Shown here piece after piece: positions 33,129 to 41,108 of a stretch of 64,000 bases of DNA (position 1 is its first letter; each line of letters starts with the position of its first letter). The stretch covers positions 62,001-126,000 of IMG/VR virus record IMGVR_UViG_3300000553_000004. One strand, 5' to 3'. The notes beneath the pieces were generated by a model that was not told the DNA's origin, did no database searches, and saw only the letters and a program-made list of their open reading frames with translations. This stretch comes from a virus. The translations under genes were made by a program, and so were the position numbers.

Positions 33129-33599
33129 ATGATGACTCCAAGAGAAGGTTCACAACTCTGTATCAAGATGGCTGGATATGGCATCAGAAATGATGTCGTC
33201 AAGGCAATCCAAGACGATGCGAGAAAAGATGTGGAAGAAGAAAAATCGAAGATGTTATCTAATTGGTCATTGGAACGTAATATTTTCGTATCTCAAATTC
33301 AAAAAGTCCCTGAGGATGCTTTGAATAGTTTACTTAATCGTCTTTATGTCCCTACTATTAAGATTATAGGTAAAGGCGATGACGCTGGTGATTATCCAAT
33401 GACAGTTGAGGAACGCATTGAGTATCTTCTTGAAAAAGAGAAAGCATTGACGCAGGTCAAGATTAGATTGAACGCCTTGTCCGTTTTGAAGACGCCGGCT
33501 GATTTTGCCGTCGACAAAGCCGACGATGCTTACGAAGACGGAATTCAATCTGGCGAAGTATTCTTAGCTAGAGAATTGAAAAAGATACTTGATGCTTGA
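33129..33599 (+). CDS. hypothetical protein, 156 aa
   Basis: Not recognised. Helical, coiled-coil prone (ERIEYLLEKEKALTQVKIRL). ATG 33129 is chosen over GTG 33114, which overlaps the preceding gene. Its TGA stop lies inside the next -35 box. Confidence 0.62.
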   Translation: MMTPREGSQLCIKMAGYGIRNDVVKAIQDDARKDVEEEKSKMLSNWSLERNIFVSQIQKVPEDALNSLLNRLYVPTIKIIGKGDDAGDYPMTVEERIEYLLEKEKALTQVKIRLNALSVLKTPADFAVDKADDAYEDGIQSGEVFLARELKKILDA

Positions 33600-33624
33600 C
33601 TTTTGAATCATCTTAGTTTATAGT
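33596..33624 (+). promoter_or_regulatory. promoter for gene at 33633
   Basis: TTGACT (33596-33601), 17 bp, TATAGT (33619-33624); ATG 8 bases downstream. Confidence 0.68.
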
Positions 33625-33632
33625 AACTTGAG

Positions 33633-33785
33633 ATGAAACCCAAATCGACGGCAGAATTAGAGAAACAAGTTCGTAACCTGAAAAGGGAGATGAGTTTGTT
33701 GGAGAAATGTAACAAGGAATTATTAAAAGATAATCGCCTGTTGTCTGCTCAAAATCAATTGATGAAGTCACAATTAGACAAATGA
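33633..33785 (+). CDS. short coiled-coil protein, 50 aa
   Basis: A single heptad-rich helix (ELEKQVRNLKREMSLLEKCN). Precedes the CoaD-like gene by 4 bases and shares its promoter. Confidence 0.6.
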   Translation: MKPKSTAELEKQVRNLKREMSLLEKCNKELLKDNRLLSAQNQLMKSQLDK

Positions 33786-33789
33786 ATTT

Positions 33790-34335
33790 ATGAAAAGAAT
33801 CGGAATTTATGCGGGTTCGTTCAATCCGTTCCACGTAGGCCACGCAAATATTTTACATCAATCCCAAAATCTGTTTGATGAAGTAATTATCGCTTTAGGT
33901 AGAAATTCATCGAAGGATGGGATTGATAAGGAACCGTTTCCAGTCGGCCATCCGGTCTTGGGTAAAGCCAAGGTGGTTGAATTTCAAGGCCTGTTGTCCG
34001 ACTATCTCAATTCAGTTGACGTCTCCAATGAGGATGGAAAAGTATTTCTGATTCGTGGTTTGAGAAACGGCGATGATTTGCAGATGGAACAGAATCAACT
34101 CCAATTTATCAAGGAAATGTATGCTGGCCTTAACGTCGCCTTCTTCATTTGTGATAAGAGGTTCGAACACATCAGTTCAAGTTCTTTGAGGGCCTTGAAA
34201 AAGGTTTCCGAGAAGGAATATGAAAAGTATGTGTATCGTCCTCCGGTTCCACCTGAGGTTGAAAAGTTTGGGAATGGTGATGCTGTTCATAAACCTACCG
34301 TTACCGACTACGCTAAATACTTTGCGCCTCATTGA
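33790..34335 (+). CDS. CoaD-like phosphopantetheine / nucleotidyl adenylyltransferase
   Basis: 181 residues. YAGSFNPFHVGHANI is the HxGH nucleotidyltransferase motif. VFLIRGLRNGDDLQMEQNQL followed by ISSSSLRAL is the pattern of phosphopantetheine adenylyltransferase. By sequence it looks like CoaD; by context it could instead adenylate nicotinate mononucleotide. The last 30 residues (PPVPPEVEKFGNGD...) are an extension beyond the usual length. Substrate unresolved. Confidence 0.78.
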   Translation: MKRIGIYAGSFNPFHVGHANILHQSQNLFDEVIIALGRNSSKDGIDKEPFPVGHPVLGKAKVVEFQGLLSDYLNSVDVSNEDGKVFLIRGLRNGDDLQMEQNQLQFIKEMYAGLNVAFFICDKRFEHISSSSLRALKKVSEKEYEKYVYRPPVPPEVEKFGNGDAVHKPTVTDYAKYFAPH

Positions 34336-34364
34336 TAAAATGACCGTGTGATGTGATAATTCTC

Positions 34365-34393
34365 TTGACTTTTCTCAAACCGTCTGATATATA
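34365..34393 (+). promoter_or_regulatory. promoter for small ORF and tRNA pair
   Basis: TTGACT (34365-34370), 17 bp, TGA-TATATA (-10 at 34388-34393); ATG 5 bases downstream and tRNA genes 115 bases further. Confidence 0.68.
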
Positions 34394-34398
34394 TACTT

Positions 34399-34506
34399 AT
34401 GTTAAAGGAGTTTTCTAAACTGACTTGTAACGAATATCTCGAAATGAGATTTAGAATTCGTATAGTAATGGAGATTGGTTTGTTAATTACTCTTTGTTTT
34501 TTATAA
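34399..34506 (+). CDS. tiny protein, 35 aa
   Basis: MLKEFSKLTCNEYLEMRFRI followed by a hydrophobic end (VMEIGLLITLCFL). The leaderless-type promoter spacing supports it. It ends one base before a tRNA, so it may be only a transcribed leader. Confidence 0.4.
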   Translation: MLKEFSKLTCNEYLEMRFRIRIVMEIGLLITLCFL

Positions 34507-34507
34507 C

Positions 34508-34595
34508 GCTGTCGTGGCTCGAATTGGATTAGGCAAGAGTTTTCTAAACTCTGTCCGAAAGGACTATACAGGTTCGAATCCTGTCGGCAGCGCCA
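34508..34595 (+). tRNA. tRNA with anticodon UCU (Arg), class II-like variable arm
   Basis: Acceptor GCTGTCG/CGGCAGC, T arm ACAGG-TTCGAAT-CCTGT, G73 and encoded CCA. Anticodon arm AGAGT-TTTCTAA-ACTCT gives UCU (AGA codon). The variable arm is long (GTCC-GAAA-GGAC). G73 plus a long arm resembles serine tRNA, whereas the anticodon is that of arginine. Confidence 0.8.
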
Positions 34596-34603
34596 CTCCC
34601 TAT

Positions 34604-34682
34604 GAGATTGTAATGGCACAGTTTCCTAAACTGATAGCGCATAATTGGATTAATGTGGGTTCAAATCCCACCAGTCTCACCA
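34604..34682 (+). tRNA. tRNA-like gene, anticodon CCU, no clear D arm
   Basis: Acceptor GAGATTG/CAGTCTC, A73-CCA and a perfect T arm (GTGGG-TTCAAAT-CCCAC) are present. The anticodon-type hairpin CAGT-TTCCTAA-ACTG follows the acceptor after about 8 bases, leaving no room for a D stem. A small TAAT-TGG-ATTA hairpin sits where the variable arm should be. It may be D-armless, rearranged or decaying. The HNH gene on the other strand overlaps its 3' 22 bases. Confidence 0.55.
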
Positions 34683-35401
34683 TTTCTTTTTGGAATATCT
34701 TCAATTTTTAAAATTCCATTATCAAATTCATAATGATGATTCGGGCACAGTATTAAGTTATTATTTTTATTATTGACATCCTCCAATTTAGAATTATTAT
34801 TAAATTCGCTTATTGGTTTTATGTGACATAGTTCTGTATGAACGGAATATCCACATTTCTGGCAAGGCAAATTTAATAAATCTTTATTCCACCTTCGATT
34901 AAAACTTCGTATTTCTGAACTATACCAATGAATTAGATGTTTGTTTGTTTTATATTTTTCCTTTAATTCTCCAACTGTTTTATTTTTATTTATTTTATCT
35001 TGTTGATTTATATGACAGTTTTTACAATGTTTTGACCTATAACCTCTCTCATTTCCACAAGTCGGGCACTTAAAACTTTTTGTAATTGATATGTGATTTT
35101 CCCATCTTTTTTCATTTGTTTTAATATTAGCACATTTATTAGAACAATAGTGATTTGTAGATTGTTTTAATTCTTTTGGAAATTTGTAAATTTCTTTTTC
35201 ACAATTATGACACTTTACAAATTTTCCACGAACCTCTCTACATTTTGGATTACATCGGAAATAAGTGACGCCTATTTTAATTTTGGCCTGTAATTGGTGT
35301 TTTTTACGAAGAAATTTTTTTCCACATGAATCACATTCCATAGGAACCAAATCTCTCGATTTTAATTTATCTAATTCTTCTATTGAAATCAACAGTTTCA
35401 T
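34661..35401 (-). CDS. HNH endonuclease with multiple zinc fingers
   Basis: 246 residues, very AT-rich. Zinc pairs CDSCGKKF, CHNCEKEI, CSNKC and CPTCGNERG are followed by the nuclease core LPCQKCGYSVHTELCHIKPI and LILCPNHHYEFDNG. Convergent with the tRNA pair and overlapping the 3' end of the tRNA-like gene. Confidence 0.85.
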   Translation of the reverse strand: MKLLISIEELDKLKSRDLVPMECDSCGKKFLRKKHQLQAKIKIGVTYFRCNPKCREVRGKFVKCHNCEKEIYKFPKELKQSTNHYCSNKCANIKTNEKRWENHISITKSFKCPTCGNERGYRSKHCKNCHINQQDKINKNKTVGELKEKYKTNKHLIHWYSSEIRSFNRRWNKDLLNLPCQKCGYSVHTELCHIKPISEFNNNSKLEDVNNKNNNLILCPNHHYEFDNGILKIEDIPKRNGETGGI

Positions 35402-35498
35402 AGTTGGTATCTTAATTGATGTTGTATTTTACACATATAAATAGTTTTGATAAAATGAAACCTCCAATTTTAATTAAAATACCAATACTTATTACCAG

Positions 35499-37856
35499 AT
35501 GAAAAACTCTGATTTTAAGCATATAGTTAAAGAATCCCTTCGAGATGCCTTTTATACCAAAAAGGATGTCACAGATTCTCCAAAATTTAAAAGTTGGTTT
35601 GGTAATTCTAAAGTGGTAAATAGTCAAGGAAAACCACTGAGAGTGTATCACGGAACTAATGCAGACTTCTCTTCGTTCGACCCAAAGAAATCAGGTACAA
35701 AATCCAACACAGGCGCTCCAGAAGGAACGTTTTTCTTTACAAATAAGCCTGACGTAGCATCAAGTTATACGATAAAGTGGCAAGGTGATTTTTCTCAAAC
35801 GCCTCATGACAATTCCAATACTATGCCGGTCTATTTGTCAATGAAATCCCCATTAAAATTAAATGCAAAGGGAGATAATTGGAGAAATGTAATATACAAC
35901 GGAGAGTATAGAGACATAAATGAGATTTTAGAACTTATCAAAAATTCTGGAAAATACGACGGTCTGATTGTATCTAATGTCATAGATAAGGGAGTAGGTA
36001 ACGTTTCTAGTAAAAATTCAACAACCTACGTGGTGTTCAAACCAACTCAAATAAAATCTGCCATTGGAAACAACGGTGAGTTCAATACGAATGACTCCGA
36101 TATCTTGAAAGAATCGGTAAATGCTCATAAAATCACAGTAATGTATTACGACCAACTCTTACCGGCTATTATTTCAAAGAATACAATACCTGGAGAAAAG
36201 CCATACCGAGTTAGTATATTTAAGAAAATTGCTGGTGAGATGAGAGCGGAAGGCCACTTCGATTTAACACAACAAGAGGCGCAAGAAATTTTAGACAATG
36301 GTAAATTGCCTGATGACTTGTATAGGACATACCAAAAAATAGGAATAGTTTCTACCGATGGTTGGTTTGAGAAGAAGGGCGACCATTTAGTTCCTATTAA
36401 AGAAGGAGTTTTAAACGAGGGATTGTTTGGACAAAAGTTATACCTTCTGGTACCTGGATTGAAGATTCAAGCTATTATTACCAAAAATACAAAACCCAAT
36501 GAGAGTGAATACAGGCTTACTTGGTTTGGTGGAGATGATTCGTCCATTACTAAAGGTCATGCCCACTTTGATAAGAACACGTTGGATGCTATATTAAAAA
36601 GAAAACAATTGACTCCGAGATTACGTGAGTTTGTTTCAAGTATACTACATTGTAACCCGTCTCAATTGAAGGCTGAATTTGTGGACAAATTCGATGGAAC
36701 ACTTCAAGAAACTTTGAATGAAGAGTTGTACGGTAAAAAGTTAAAGGTAAAATACTTTGGCGATGAATGTGACGGAGTTCTTTCAAAGAATACCAAACCA
36801 AATGAACTTCCTTATAGAATTACTTGGTTCACTATGGTTGGTACTGACAGACTCTCAGCAGACGGTCACATGGACATAACAGAGGAAGAAGTTGCATATG
36901 TTTTAAAAAACAAACAATTCCCACCTACGGTATATGAACGAATTCGTATAAGTCCTAAAAACCTAACCATATCACAAATGAACGAGAGTCTCTTATTATT
37001 GGAAGATTCCTCAAGAGAACTTGATTTGTGGTTGGAGAATAAGGTTGTAATAACGGAATCTATGTCAATGGTGGTATCAGGCGCCGATTATAAACGAACT
37101 GATAAGTTAGATGATTTAGTTAATCTCTTACAGGATACCGTTGTAAGTCCTACATTACGAAAGATGACGGACGAACAGGAGATAAATTACTTTCACAAAA
37201 ACTCTGTGGGATTTTGGAATTTGTTGACGGCAGACGGTTCGTATTATGCAATGCAAACTGGGAATCCAGCATTGGGAACAATCAACTTATATCCAGGTGG
37301 AATTACTTCAAAGTATTTACGTCCGATTTTGACCGGCATCCTAAGACAATTGAAAAAACTAGGAATAAAGTGGGGACAGTTGAAGAGAGAACCAAGTGGC
37401 GCCTATAAGTTCACCGATGTAATTCGTATTCCTATCATTGAAAATAATAGTAAAGGATATGGCGGGCCTGCTCAATTAAATTTCACCAACATCAACGCAT
37501 ACCAACTGTTTCATAACGTGTTACAATATGAAGGCGAGGATAGTTTCACAATGGAATCCAAAGATTTAATGGAAAGAATCGAAACTATATTGAAACACGA
37601 CCCTTCTTGGATTGATAAAAACATAATCAAGAAATCTGATAGTGATTGGCCGGAGGCAGAACGTGATACCGAAGAGCCGATTGAAAATCCACACGCAGAT
37701 ATGATGAATAAAATAGGAAATCAATTAGGTGGCGGAGGCGCCAGAATTATTGGTGGTGGATTGGATTCAGATGATATAAAGTTTAGACTCCTTGAGATTT
37801 GGAAAGTGGCCAAGTGGGCAGTTGATAATGGACACAAACAAATCTCCGTTGGTTAA
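35499..37856 (+). CDS. ADP-ribosyltransferase (polyvalent-protein type) with three internal repeats
   Basis: 785 residues. Residues 25-200 match the ART domain of phage polyvalent proteins: SPKFKSWFGNSKVV, then LRVYHGTNADFSSFDP with the NAD-binding YHGT, GTFFFTNKPDVASSY, and a C-terminal VFKPTQIKSAIGNNG. Then come three repeats of about 65 residues, each with SKNT or TKNT...P, YR(V/L/I)(S/T)(I/W)F and GH(F/A/M)D. The remaining third is unrecognised. It may modify host proteins with NAD+; packaging in the virion is possible but unseen. Its stop touches the antisense dCMP deaminase stop. Confidence 0.75.
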   Translation: MKNSDFKHIVKESLRDAFYTKKDVTDSPKFKSWFGNSKVVNSQGKPLRVYHGTNADFSSFDPKKSGTKSNTGAPEGTFFFTNKPDVASSYTIKWQGDFSQTPHDNSNTMPVYLSMKSPLKLNAKGDNWRNVIYNGEYRDINEILELIKNSGKYDGLIVSNVIDKGVGNVSSKNSTTYVVFKPTQIKSAIGNNGEFNTNDSDILKESVNAHKITVMYYDQLLPAIISKNTIPGEKPYRVSIFKKIAGEMRAEGHFDLTQQEAQEILDNGKLPDDLYRTYQKIGIVSTDGWFEKKGDHLVPIKEGVLNEGLFGQKLYLLVPGLKIQAIITKNTKPNESEYRLTWFGGDDSSITKGHAHFDKNTLDAILKRKQLTPRLREFVSSILHCNPSQLKAEFVDKFDGTLQETLNEELYGKKLKVKYFGDECDGVLSKNTKPNELPYRITWFTMVGTDRLSADGHMDITEEEVAYVLKNKQFPPTVYERIRISPKNLTISQMNESLLLLEDSSRELDLWLENKVVITESMSMVVSGADYKRTDKLDDLVNLLQDTVVSPTLRKMTDEQEINYFHKNSVGFWNLLTADGSYYAMQTGNPALGTINLYPGGITSKYLRPILTGILRQLKKLGIKWGQLKREPSGAYKFTDVIRIPIIENNSKGYGGPAQLNFTNINAYQLFHNVLQYEGEDSFTMESKDLMERIETILKHDPSWIDKNIIKKSDSDWPEAERDTEEPIENPHADMMNKIGNQLGGGGARIIGGGLDSDDIKFRLLEIWKVAKWAVDNGHKQISVG

Positions 37857-38419
37857 ACGTGAATTACTCTGCCATTAATCCAACCATCCATACCGATGAA
37901 CTCTGTGACTCTACGGAGTTTTACTCCTGATTCTTCAAACATTTCAATGGTAGCTTCACATGAATCATTCCAATTATTATACAAATGGTGAAATAATAAT
38001 TCAAATGGTTCGTGTACGATTACTTCACTGATGCCTGTTTGGATTATACCTCTACCACAATCGGCGCAGGGAACTCCATTTGTAAAGATTTTTGAACCTG
38101 TTGGTATATGGGCGCCGATTCTGGGTAATGAATATAAGGCATTTCGTTCCGCGTGTTCGGTGTATAAATATTTCTTCGGCCTTTCAAATCGCATCGGTAC
38201 AAGGTCATTGACCTTCCGTGGCAATCCGTTGAATCCAAAACTGATGGGTTCGTTGTTTGGGCCGACGATGACTGCTCCGATTTTGGTCTTGGTGTCTTTA
38301 CTTTTGGTGGAAGCCATATAAGCCATCCTCATAAACAACACATCCCAAGTGGGCGGAACGTAATCAACGAACTCAGGCCCAATAGCATCCAAATATTTCT
38401 GTGGTAATTCCATCTTCAT
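37853..38419 (-). CDS. dCMP / cytidine deaminase-family protein
   Basis: 188 residues. Zinc-site motifs HAERNALYSLPR and GVPCADCGRGII are those of deoxycytidylate deaminase. Likely supplies dUMP for thymidylate synthase. An ATG two codons in (38413) is an alternative start. Transcribed from the minus strand, divergent from the Nudix gene. Confidence 0.88.
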   Translation of the reverse strand: MKMELPQKYLDAIGPEFVDYVPPTWDVLFMRMAYMASTKSKDTKTKIGAVIVGPNNEPISFGFNGLPRKVNDLVPMRFERPKKYLYTEHAERNALYSLPRIGAHIPTGSKIFTNGVPCADCGRGIIQTGISEVIVHEPFELLFHHLYNNWNDSCEATIEMFEESGVKLRRVTEFIGMDGWINGRVIHV

Positions 38420-38441
38420 AGTATCTCACAAGTCATGACGC

Positions 38442-38469
38442 TTGACAAGTTATAAAAAGGTGATAGACT
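38442..38469 (+). promoter_or_regulatory. promoter of the Nudix / phosphoesterase / adenylyltransferase operon
   Basis: TTGACA (38442-38447), 16 bp, TGA-TAGACT (-10 at 38464-38469); ATG 10 bases downstream. Confidence 0.75.
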
Positions 38470-38479
38470 TCAAGGAAAT

Positions 38480-39040
38480 ATGAGTACACAAACACTTTAT
38501 GGAGCCGCTGTTCTTCTCGTCAAAGACAAACAGGTTTATTTGTCTCGTCGAACTGAGAAAGTGATGTTTCCTAAAAAATGGCAATTTATTAATGGTCGTC
38601 TCCAACATCTGGAACAGTCGATGGGCGCAGCGTTGCGTCTCGTCTATGAACAGACCGGAATTAAAATCGAAGACAAGAAACGATTACATTTTACACGAAC
38701 CGTTGACGTCGAATCGACGAATGAATTCTATTACGTGTATCTTATTAACTTGAACAAATACGAGACTCCCGTTAATACCTGTGAACGTTGGCGTGGTGAT
38801 TGGCGATTGTTTAAAATGGAGTCCGCCGTCGTCTTGGATGTAGTTCCCGGCATTCGTGGAATTTTGAAAGGATTACATCGGGGGTTGACAAAGTATGAAC
38901 TCGCACAGAAAGTGTTCGTGGGCCCTCAAAATCAATCCCACCCAATTGACGAACACGACCGAATTGTTCAACAATTATCACAAGGCGAACAACTTCATCT
39001 AAAAAAGTTGGGAGCTAAAATGACCCGCGGCTGCTGCTAA
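38480..39040 (+). CDS. Nudix hydrolase-like protein
   Basis: 186 residues. N-terminal half has the Nudix fold pattern (AAVLLVKDKQVYLSRRTEKV, WQFINGRLQHLEQSMGAALR, then LVYEQTG). The Nudix box is degenerate: RLVYEQTGI replaces the usual REVxEETG, so catalysis may be lost or altered. The C-terminal extension of 60 residues ends CC. The link to the NMNAT-like gene in the same operon recalls NadM-Nudix pairs. Confidence 0.7.
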   Translation: MSTQTLYGAAVLLVKDKQVYLSRRTEKVMFPKKWQFINGRLQHLEQSMGAALRLVYEQTGIKIEDKKRLHFTRTVDVESTNEFYYVYLINLNKYETPVNTCERWRGDWRLFKMESAVVLDVVPGIRGILKGLHRGLTKYELAQKVFVGPQNQSHPIDEHDRIVQQLSQGEQLHLKKLGAKMTRGCC

Positions 39041-39043
39041 TTT

Positions 39044-39643
39044 ATGAAAACATTTTTAACTGCCGATTGGCATCTTGGAGAAAATCGTTTTGAGTTGATG
39101 GGTCGTCCATTTACTTCTGAACAAGAGATGGTTCATAAATTGACGTTAGAACATAATCTGCGTATCGGTGATGAGGATACCGTTATCGTTGTAGGCGACG
39201 TTTGTTATCAAAAACGTCCTGATTATCTCAAGTATGTCAGTTGGTTTAATGGTAGAAAGATATTGATTCGTGGTAATCACGATAGGGGAATTTCTGATGA
39301 GGAATTCAAACCATACTTTGAACAAATCATTCCCGAGGGTGAAGGTTTGGAAGCTGATTTTGGTGGAATTCAGTGTTACGTAACTCACTACCCTACGTGT
39401 GGTGTTAAAGACCGTTTTAATTTAGTTGGACATATTCACGGAGCGTGGAAATATCAATTGAATATGTTAAACATTGGTGTTGATGTGAACCATTATCGTC
39501 CTGTGGATAGTGATAGAATTCCATTCCACTTCAAGGCCATTGCCGAATTTTACGATGAAGATGTTTGGGTGGCAAATAATCCAATAAATGCCGAATACAT
39601 TGGTAAACGTGGTAAGAAGGGAACATATTTTACAAAAGTATGA
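39044..39643 (+). CDS. metallophosphoesterase
   Basis: 199 residues. FLTADWHLGE, VVGDVCYQ, RGNHDRG, VTHYPTCG and GHIHGAW give all metal motifs. Similar in length and pattern to the phage phosphoesterase at 22.3 kb. ATGA overlap with the adenylyltransferase gene. Confidence 0.86.
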   Translation: MKTFLTADWHLGENRFELMGRPFTSEQEMVHKLTLEHNLRIGDEDTVIVVGDVCYQKRPDYLKYVSWFNGRKILIRGNHDRGISDEEFKPYFEQIIPEGEGLEADFGGIQCYVTHYPTCGVKDRFNLVGHIHGAWKYQLNMLNIGVDVNHYRPVDSDRIPFHFKAIAEFYDEDVWVANNPINAEYIGKRGKKGTYFTKV

Positions 39644-40134
39644 AACGAGTTGCCGTCATAGTTGGTAGATTTCAGGCCCATGTCCTAACTGATGGACATA
39701 AGGAACTGATTAATCGAGTGGCTTCAAATAACGACAAAATTATTGTTTTTATAGGCACATCTCCTTTAAAACCTGATATTAAGAATCCTCTCCCATATAA
39801 TATGAGATATTATATGGTTTCATCCTATATTAGAGGCCGTTATATGATTGATTTTGATATCAATCCCATAGAAGATGTATTTAACATACCACTGTGGAGT
39901 AATAATTTGGATAAATACATAAAGTTATTAACAAGAACCGATGACTCAATAACTTTGTATGGTGGCCGCGATTCTTTCAAATATACAGGAATTTATCCAA
40001 AGAAACAGATTAAATCTGAAACCACTTCTTCGGCAACCGAATTGAGAAATGATATTATAAATAATACCGACGTATCTCGTATTAGTGAAGATTTTAGAAA
40101 AGGTATTATTTGGGCGTTTGGAAAAATGAAATAA
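39640..40134 (+). CDS. NadM-like NMN / NaMN adenylyltransferase
   Basis: 164 residues. VIVGRFQAHVLTDGHKELIN is the GRFQ...GH nucleotidyltransferase motif of NadM and related enzymes. TTSSATELRNDI at the C-terminal side is the second ATP motif (ISSTxLR). The best candidate for making NaAD or NAD+ from the mononucleotide. The usual PxHxGH histidine position reads VLTDGH, with only the second His kept, so activity should be tested. Its last 29 bases are overlapped by an antisense LAGLIDADG gene. Confidence 0.78.
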   Translation: MKRVAVIVGRFQAHVLTDGHKELINRVASNNDKIIVFIGTSPLKPDIKNPLPYNMRYYMVSSYIRGRYMIDFDINPIEDVFNIPLWSNNLDKYIKLLTRTDDSITLYGGRDSFKYTGIYPKKQIKSETTSSATELRNDIINNTDVSRISEDFRKGIIWAFGKMK

Positions 40135-40978
40135 GTTTTTTTGCCTTTTCAAATTTTCTTTTCAACCCAAACTCCAATCCGTTTGGGTATAAATAATTAC
40201 ACAATTTGTAAATGTTTTCCTTTGATGAAATATTTACATAAGACGATTTCATAGGTCTATTTTTAATCAATCGGTTTCTTTTATAGACCTGATATGTTAT
40301 GTCTAATTGTTTGGATAATTCATCAAAATGTTTCCAGTCTTGTTGATATGAAGAATGAAGTGAAATTTGTCCATTATTATTTTTCGATACATAAAAACAA
40401 CCGTCGCCATCAAAACATCCCTGCCACCAATAATGTTTAAGATTATCAGGAATCATTTTTAATATCTCACAGGCAGACTCATTTGATTTGGAATAATATC
40501 TATTTGATTTTAAATATTCCAATAGAGGTTTATTTGATGTATAGACAACAAAAGATGGTTTTCCTGCTCGTTTTGATTTTGGTTTGGTTTTATAAATATT
40601 CCACTTCCCAGATTTTTTAAATATTGGAAATAAATCCGACCCGTCCGATTCGACAAATCTACTACTTACTGTATATCCATTTTTTGAAATATTTCCGTCG
40701 GCCCAAATCAATCCTAATAAATAAACGTGGATAGGAGTCATATTTTTACTCTCTATAAACGGTTTTGGATTTACACTAAATTCTTCATAATCTTTTTGAA
40801 AAACGTATTGGCATATTTTTCCTCTATCTAATTTTAAATTGAGTAGTTTGGCGTTTTGTTGAATACAATGTCGGCTTCTGCCGAGATTTTTCGCACAATG
40901 CGTGCCACCAATTTGACAATAATTTTCAATCAAATATTGTTTTTCTTTATCCGTAAAAGGTTGCCATTTATTACTCAT
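40106..40978 (-). CDS. LAGLIDADG homing endonuclease
   Basis: 290 residues. Two LAGLIDADG helices: VYLLGLIWADGNI and WWQGCFDGDGCF. The N-terminal 90 residues contain a helix-turn-helix-like KEKQYLIENYCQIGGTHCAK. Convergent with the adenylyltransferase and overlapping its 3' end by 29 bases. Confidence 0.9.
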   Translation of the reverse strand: MSNKWQPFTDKEKQYLIENYCQIGGTHCAKNLGRSRHCIQQNAKLLNLKLDRGKICQYVFQKDYEEFSVNPKPFIESKNMTPIHVYLLGLIWADGNISKNGYTVSSRFVESDGSDLFPIFKKSGKWNIYKTKPKSKRAGKPSFVVYTSNKPLLEYLKSNRYYSKSNESACEILKMIPDNLKHYWWQGCFDGDGCFYVSKNNNGQISLHSSYQQDWKHFDELSKQLDITYQVYKRNRLIKNRPMKSSYVNISSKENIYKLCNYLYPNGLEFGLKRKFEKAKKLISFFQTPK

Positions 40979-40989
40979 ACTACCTAATA

Positions 40990-41017
40990 AGTATATCAGA
41001 GTCTTCTAAAACGTCAA
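40990..41017 (-). promoter_or_regulatory. promoter of the LAGLIDADG gene
   Basis: Minus-strand TTGACG (41017-41012), 16 bp, TGA-TATACT (-10 at 40995-40990); ATG 11 bases downstream. Divergent from the pncA promoter 13 bp away. Confidence 0.65.
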
Positions 41018-41030
41018 AAATAATTGACGC

Positions 41031-41058
41031 TTGACTTATTTTAAATTGGTGGTAAACT
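41031..41058 (+). promoter_or_regulatory. promoter of pncA
   Basis: TTGACT (41031-41036), 16 bp, TAAACT (41053-41058), followed by an A/C-rich leader of about 45 bases without Shine-Dalgarno motif. Confidence 0.75.
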
Positions 41059-41108
41059 TCATTCATAGTTAAGAAACAAAACAACAAAAACAATAGATAA
41101 CAAACATT

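Noticed and set aside
34514-34711. 65-codon plus-strand ORF
   Set aside because: It translates through two tRNA-type genes with good acceptor and T arms.
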